Below the pieces are notes generated by a model that worked only from the letters and a program-made list of their open reading frames with translations, made no database searches and was not told where the DNA came from. From Deltaproteobacteria bacterium (lineage in GTDB: Bacteria; Myxococcota_A; UBA9160): 8,496 nt of DNA. Every line of letters starts with the position of its first letter. Positions within the stretch are counted from its first letter, which is position 1. Below, in pieces: positions 4,646 to 8,496 of the stretch. The position numbers were made by a program, and so were the translations under genes. The stretch is from assembly GCA_003520425.1 (NCBI GenBank), contig DOUU01000311.1:1440-9935 (forward strand). Reading direction: 5' to 3'.

Positions 4646-5676
4646 GCGCAAACGAGTCGCCCACGGCGGAGCGAACGCGCACCGTTGTCGCCCGGCGGAT
4701 CACGACGGTCACAGCGGTGTGCGGCTCCTTCGTGCTCGTGGTGGCCTTGCTCCCGCTGGCACTTCCGATCGCACTGATCCACGACCTCGTGCGCGGAACG
4801 CGCCTCAAGGCCGTGCGCTGCCTTCTCCTTCTCGCATGGTTCCTCTTCTGCGAGGTCTGGGGACTGGCGGTGACGGCGCTTCTTCTTCTGGGCGAGGCCA
4901 CGATCGCAAGGGGCGATCGCGAGCGAGGGGATCGCTGGTTCTATGCGCTCGAGTCGCTCTGGTCGGGAGCCCTCTTCCACGGGGCCGAACGCATCTTTCA
5001 CTTCCGCGTCGTCGTCGACCCGGCGAGCGATCGCGGGATGGGCCCGCTCATCGTGTTCGCGAGGCACACCAGCATCGGCGACGTGCTCCTTCCCCTGCTT
5101 CTTCTCGGTCCCCGCGGCCTGCGCATGCGCTACGTGATGAAGCAGGAGCTGCGCGTCGATCCTTGCCTTGACATCGTCGGGGACCGCGTCCCAAACACGT
5201 TCGTGCGGCGTGACTCGGGCGACTCGGCGCCGGAGATCGCGGCGGTGGTTCGCCTGCTGAGCAACCTCTCGGCACGGGATTGCGTCGTGATCTTTCCGGA
5301 AGGGACACGCTTTACCCCCGCAAAGCGCGCGCGCGTCCTGGCTCGGATCGCGGCCTCGGGCAACCCCGAGGCCGAGCGCCGCGCGTTGAGGCTGAAGCAG
5401 GTCCTCCCGCCCCGACCGGGCGGAACGCTGGGGCTCCTGGAGGCAAACCCCGGGGCAGACGTTCTCTTTTTTGCAACCACCGGTTTCGAGGGCATCGCGA
5501 CGGTCTGGGACCTGTGGGCGGGAAGGCTCATCGGAGCCACGATCCGGGTCTTCACCTGGCGCGTCCCTTACGCGGAGATCCCCAAGGACCAAGAGGGTCG
5601 CCTTGCGTGGCTCGCCGAAAACTGGCAGCGGCTCGACGACTGGGTAGGGGAGCACCGCGCGCGCCAGGAAAGCTGA
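4642..5676 (+). CDS. PlsC-family lysophospholipid acyltransferase
   Basis: This 344-aa protein has two N-terminal membrane segments (about residues 24-46 and 58-85), then the acyltransferase fold. Motif I is RHTSIGD, with the HX4D pair at H142 and D147. F187-VRR is a motif II candidate, and FPEGTRF (218-224) is motif III. The family moves acyl groups from acyl-CoA or acyl-ACP to lysophosphatidic acid or related lipids at the inner membrane. The usual NH before X4D is RH here, seen in some relatives. At 344 residues it is longer than classic PlsC (about 245), with a C-terminal region of about 100 residues (VWDLWAGRLIGATIRVF and beyond), so its substrate may not be lysophosphatidate. GTG at 4642 was chosen because it overlaps the preceding stop (GTGA). 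It ends 32 bp from a convergent gene; the gap holds a GCCGATCGGC palindrome (5684-5693) but no clear terminator. Confidence 0.88.
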   Translation: MSANESPTAERTRTVVARRITTVTAVCGSFVLVVALLPLALPIALIHDLVRGTRLKAVRCLLLLAWFLFCEVWGLAVTALLLLGEATIARGDRERGDRWFYALESLWSGALFHGAERIFHFRVVVDPASDRGMGPLIVFARHTSIGDVLLPLLLLGPRGLRMRYVMKQELRVDPCLDIVGDRVPNTFVRRDSGDSAPEIAAVVRLLSNLSARDCVVIFPEGTRFTPAKRARVLARIAASGNPEAERRALRLKQVLPPRPGGTLGLLEANPGADVLFFATTGFEGIATVWDLWAGRLIGATIRVFTWRVPYAEIPKDQEGRLAWLAENWQRLDDWVGEHRARQES

Positions 5677-5708
5677 GGGCCTCGCCGATCGGCCGCGCCG
5701 GCTAGCGT

Positions 5709-6191
5709 TTAGGGCTGCGCGAGAAGCTTCTCGAGCTCGGGCCAGTCGATCGCGGTCTGGGCTGCGAAGGCCTTGAGCAGGAGCTCCCGGTCGGCCGCGT
5801 CTTCCTCGCCCTTGCGATAGGTGCGAACCGCCTTGCCGAGGACATCGGCGGGAGGCGGGGGCGGAGCCTCGTGCTTCAGCGCTCCCTCCTCGTGCTCGAG
5901 GCCGACGAGATCCAGCCACTCGAGAAGAAGGGCCTTGCGACACTGCAGGAAGTACACCGCGAGAAGCTCTTCGGCGAGGTCGCTTGCGGCGACGCGGGAG
6001 AGCGTGCGCCGCACGGCGTCCGCACGTTTTTCGAAAGGCTGCCGCATCAAGAAGACGGGGCGCGCGCGAAGCGCTGCGCTGGCCACCGCCACGGCCTGGC
6101 TGAAGGACGCCGGGGACGCCTCTGAGATGGCCTTCAGCACCTGACGGGCGTGCTCCGGCGACATCGTCGCGAAGACTTGGTAGGACCGCAT
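5709..6191 (-). CDS. Conserved-looking soluble protein of unknown function
   Basis: This 160-aa protein is one that I do not recognise as a named family. It looks cytoplasmic and largely helical: no signal peptide, no membrane helix. The N-terminal part (about 1-75) contains AVASAALRARPVFLMRQPF and a run of alternating charged and alanine residues. The middle segment LAEELLAVYFLQCRKALLLE then WLDLVGLEHEEG (72-103) leads to a proline stretch (110-115) and the C-terminal helix pair DRELLLKAFAAQTAIDWPEL (134-153). It begins 10 nt after ndh ends, so it is very likely cotranscribed with ctaA and ndh. There is no good Shine-Dalgarno before the ATG at 6191; an in-frame ATG nine codons in has none either. 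Third-position GC bias supports real coding. A role in the respiratory operon is possible by position only. Confidence 0.75.
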   Translation of the reverse strand: MRSYQVFATMSPEHARQVLKAISEASPASFSQAVAVASAALRARPVFLMRQPFEKRADAVRRTLSRVAASDLAEELLAVYFLQCRKALLLEWLDLVGLEHEEGALKHEAPPPPPADVLGKAVRTYRKGEEDAADRELLLKAFAAQTAIDWPELEKLLAQP

Positions 6192-6201
6192 GGCGGCGTG
6201 T

Positions 6202-7500
6202 TTAGCACCGCGCGACCGACGCGTCGCCCTTTTCGCTGCGTTGAAGGGCGAGGTCCGGGATCGGGTTGCCGCCGACCACAGCGCGCAAGCCCCGGTCGTA
6301 GGTGAAGAAGTTCCACGCCCAGTTGAGGAGCACCGCAGCGCGGTTGCGGAAGCCTACGAGAAAGACGATGTGCACCAGGAGCCACGCCCACCAGGCGATC
6401 CGGCCCGAGAGCTCCCAGCCGAAGACCAGGGCCACGGCGCGGTTGCGGCCGATCGTCGCCATCGAGCCCTTGTCGTGGTAACGAAATGGGAAGGGCGGGT
6501 GTCCGCGCAGCGTGCGCAGCAAATTGAGCGCGACCGCCTGCCCCTGCTGGATGGCCACCGGTGCGACCTGCGGGAGCCGCTCCGCCCCCTTGAGGAGGGC
6601 GAGGTCCCCGATCGCATACACGCCTGGATGTCCCGGCACCGCGAGCGTCTCGTCGACCGCGATGCGCCCGCTTTGCCCGCTCGCAAGCCCGAGCTCCTCG
6701 GCGAGCTTTTCACCGCGCACGCCGGCCGCCCACACCACGGTTCGCGCGGGGATGCGCTGGCCCGAGCGCAGCCAAACGCCTGTGGGGTCCACGCGCTCGA
6801 CCAGCGCCCCAAGGCGCACCTCGACACCGAGGCCCGTCACCTGAAGGAGCGCCTTCGCCTGAAGGCGCGGCGGCAAGGAGGGCAGGAGTGCGCTTCGGCC
6901 TTCGAGGAGCCACACCCGCATCGCGCCTTCGAGGGCAGGAAAATCGTGAGGCACGACATGGCGCTTCAGTTCGGCGAGCGCACCGGCGAGCTCGACGCCC
7001 GTGGGTCCTCCTCCCACCACGACGAATCCGAGGAGCTCCTCGCGCAGCGCAGGATCGGCGGTCGCGTCCGCGCGTTCGAGGCAGGAGAGCGCGCGGTTGC
7101 GCACCGCGAGGGCGTGCTCGAGATCGTGAAGCGGGAGCGCATGGTCCGCGACGCTTTGGTTGCCCCACGTCTCCGTTGTGCTCCCGGCCGCGAGAACGAG
7201 AAAGTCAAAGGGAATGTGCTCGCCGCCTTGCAGCGCCACCCAGCGCGCGTCAAGGTCGGCGCCGCACACCTCGCCGAGACGGAAGCGCGCGTTGGGAAGG
7301 CTCCGCAGGATGGACCTTACGGGGTGCGCCACGTCCTGTGCGGTGAGGCCCGAGGTCGCGACCTGGTAGAGGAGGGGAAGGAAGGCGTGGTAGTTGTGGC
7401 GGTCGATCACCGTCACGTCGACCGGCGCGTGACGCAGGGCGCGGGCCACGGCGAGCCCGCCAAAGCCCGCACCCACGATCACGATGCGCGGCTTCGTCAC
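6202..7500 (-). CDS. ndh: Type II NADH:quinone oxidoreductase (NDH-2)
   Basis: This 432-aa flavoprotein oxidises NADH and reduces quinone without pumping protons. The FAD-binding fold begins at KPRIVIVGAGFGGL (3-16, GxGxxG at 10-15). The NADH-binding fold is at LLGFVVVGGGPTGVELAG (156-173). YAIGDLA (295-301) closes the FAD site and AIQQGQA (316-322) is the AxxQG quinone-site motif. The C-terminus (about 366-410, IAWWAWLLVHIVFLVGFRNR, then NWAWNFFTYDRG) gives the membrane anchor typical of the family. GTG at 7500 was chosen: GAGG lies 7 nt upstream, and the FAD motif then begins at the expected residue. The frame continues upstream as arginine- and proline-rich sequence antisense-like in composition and was excluded. 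The gene follows ctaA after a 98-nt gap with no visible promoter. Confidence 0.93.
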   Translation of the reverse strand: MTKPRIVIVGAGFGGLAVARALRHAPVDVTVIDRHNYHAFLPLLYQVATSGLTAQDVAHPVRSILRSLPNARFRLGEVCGADLDARWVALQGGEHIPFDFLVLAAGSTTETWGNQSVADHALPLHDLEHALAVRNRALSCLERADATADPALREELLGFVVVGGGPTGVELAGALAELKRHVVPHDFPALEGAMRVWLLEGRSALLPSLPPRLQAKALLQVTGLGVEVRLGALVERVDPTGVWLRSGQRIPARTVVWAAGVRGEKLAEELGLASGQSGRIAVDETLAVPGHPGVYAIGDLALLKGAERLPQVAPVAIQQGQAVALNLLRTLRGHPPFPFRYHDKGSMATIGRNRAVALVFGWELSGRIAWWAWLLVHIVFLVGFRNRAAVLLNWAWNFFTYDRGLRAVVGGNPIPDLALQRSEKGDASVARC

Positions 7501-7598
7501 GCGTGCGCCTCGCCCCCTGCCTTGAAGAGAAGCGGGGCCTTCGCGAGCGCACCCCTTCTCGGTCCGGCTCGCGGGCTCCGCGGGTGCAGGGGGCCCGT

Positions 7599-8496
7599 TC
7601 ACGGGGACGCCGGGTGCGCGACGGCTGTCCACAGGAGGACGAGTCCTGCAGCGCCCGCGGAGTGGAGGGCCGTTACCTCGACCGGGAGGCGCAGCAGAAC
7701 GTTCGCGATGCCGAGACCGACCTGCACGAGGCCGAGGAGGGCGGCAAGGGCGGTCAGGCGCGCGAGGCGGGGCTCGCGCCGCGCGAGAAATGCGCAAAGG
7801 AGGAGTGTCGCAAGAAGCAGGTACCCGTTCGTTCGATGGAGCAAGTGAAGGCCCTGTGCGCCCTCAAAGGAGGGAAAGAAGACCCCTCCGGCACAGGTCG
7901 GCCACTCAAGGCAGGCAAGGCCCGCATAGCGGGAGGAAACGAGGCCACCGAGCACGACCTGAAACGCGAGGAAGACCCCGGCTGCCCCGATCCAAAGGCG
8001 AAGCCCGCGGCGCGGTCTTTTCGGCGGCGCGTTGGCGCGCCCGCCCCGCGCCGCGCTCGCCGCATCGGAGATCCGCTGCTGGACGAGAAGCAGCGTCGCG
8101 GCGAAGAGATTCCCGATCGCAAGGTGCGCGGTCACCGTCCAGGCGGCGAGGAGGTGGAGCACGGTGAGCCCGCCGAGCACGACCTGAAAGAGGAGAAGGA
8201 GCCCTGCGGCGGCGCTCCATCTCGCGGTGAGACCGCGTGTTTTCGGGGAGATGAGGCATGTGGCGGTAAGACCCAGAAAGAGCAGAGACACGACGGCGCC
8301 GGTGATGCGATGCCCGTACTCGAAGGCCACCCGAAAGTCGAGCTGCGGGACGAACGCACCCCAACACAAGGGCCAGTCCGGACAGGCAAGGCCCGCACCG
8401 TGGGCACGCACCAAGGCGCCGAGCACGAGCTGCCCCGCGGTGAGCGCGACCAAGGCGGCGTAGGCGTGGGAGAGGTGGGTGAGAAAACGCGCATCG
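7599..8496 (-). CDS. ctaA: Heme A synthase (COX15/CtaA), N-terminus outside the window
   Basis: The visible 298 residues convert heme O to heme A for cytochrome c oxidase. The protein shows the two-fold repeat of the family, four helices per half. In the first half, GLACPDWPLC carries the cysteine pair C38/C44 (numbered from the first visible residue), with EYGHRITG (E59, H62) and VTAHLAIGN (H124). In the second half, GLACLEWPTC carries C195/C201, with LLHRTNG (H220) and VTALHSAG (H278). Cysteine pairs in both halves place it in the Bacillus/actinobacterial-like class rather than the cysteine-free alphaproteobacterial one. A basic, alanine-rich loop (about 145-165) separates the halves. The frame is open to the window's right edge. 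The first visible residues (DARFLTHLSHAYAA) already belong to the first helix region, so probably only the extreme N-terminus is missing. The TTG at 8453 is internal. ndh lies downstream on the same strand. Confidence 0.93.
   Translation of the reverse strand, partial: DARFLTHLSHAYAALVALTAGQLVLGALVRAHGAGLACPDWPLCWGAFVPQLDFRVAFEYGHRITGAVVSLLFLGLTATCLISPKTRGLTARWSAAAGLLLLFQVVLGGLTVLHLLAAWTVTAHLAIGNLFAATLLLVQQRISDAASAARGGRANAPPKRPRRGLRLWIGAAGVFLAFQVVLGGLVSSRYAGLACLEWPTCAGGVFFPSFEGAQGLHLLHRTNGYLLLATLLLCAFLARREPRLARLTALAALLGLVQVGLGIANVLLRLPVEVTALHSAGAAGLVLLWTAVAHPASP

Noticed and set aside
5720..5733. Perfect 14-bp palindrome CGAGAAGCTTCTCG as a possible terminator or binding site
   Set aside because: It lies inside the last codons of the 160-aa gene (reading LEKLL), has no loop and no T-run, and is adequately explained by the coding sequence.
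4474..5943. A 489-codon open frame on the minus strand opposite the acyltransferase
   Set aside because: Its composition (arginine, alanine, histidine and charged runs) is what the mirror of a GC-rich gene gives, while the plus strand carries both acyltransferase motifs.
6476..6503. GTAACG as another SigF-like -35 element
   Set aside because: There is no CGTA or CGAA at 16 nt, and it sits on the antisense strand inside ndh.
6190..7848. A 552-codon open frame on the plus strand opposite ndh and the end of ctaA
   Set aside because: The product is rich in R, H, E and A with no motifs, and the opposite strand encodes a fully motif-bearing NDH-2. Long antisense frames are common in GC-rich coding DNA.

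Overview
The window is about 8.5 kb of high-GC, densely coded DNA. The gene content (an ECF sigma factor with an NrsF-type anti-sigma, a class I photolyase, a cysteine-pair heme A synthase and a type II NADH dehydrogenase) points to an aerobic, probably Gram-negative bacterium. A myxobacterium-like or other deltaproteobacterial-grade lineage is my best guess, but the sequence does not prove it. There are no tRNAs, rRNAs, insertion sequences or CRISPR arrays.

Region 1 (1-2175) is a stress-regulation module. An ECF sigma factor of the SigF (ECF16-like) type and its membrane anti-sigma NrsF (cut by the left edge) are read leftwards, with an ATGA overlap. A second, different ECF sigma factor and a DoxX-family membrane protein are read rightwards. 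The 141-bp gap between the two sigma genes holds two back-to-back copies of the same promoter pattern, GTAACA-N16-CGTA, whose -35 elements form a perfect inverted repeat. This suggests that one ECF sigma fires both directions: autoregulation plus a cascade to the second sigma and perhaps doxX.

Region 2 (2349-4212, minus strand) is a light and DNA-repair module. It holds a class I CPD photolyase, preceded by a short MerR-type helix-turn-helix gene. Between them is a stretch, in frame with the photolyase, that resembles the helical part of the B12-binding domain of CarH/LitR photoreceptor regulators. The regulator therefore looks frameshifted and truncated, with its last piece running straight into the photolyase frame. 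An inverted repeat (GACGTTTC...GAAACGTC) overlaps the predicted promoter of the HTH gene.

Region 3 (4329-5676, plus strand) holds a small membrane-protein gene that appears to be broken by a 1-nt frameshift. It is followed, with a GTGA overlap, by a PlsC-family acyltransferase.

Region 4 (5709-8496, minus strand) looks like a respiratory operon. It runs heme A synthase ctaA (start outside the window), type II NADH dehydrogenase ndh, then an unrecognised 160-aa soluble protein that begins 10 nt after ndh. CtaA supplies heme A to cytochrome oxidase, and Ndh feeds electrons into the quinone pool.
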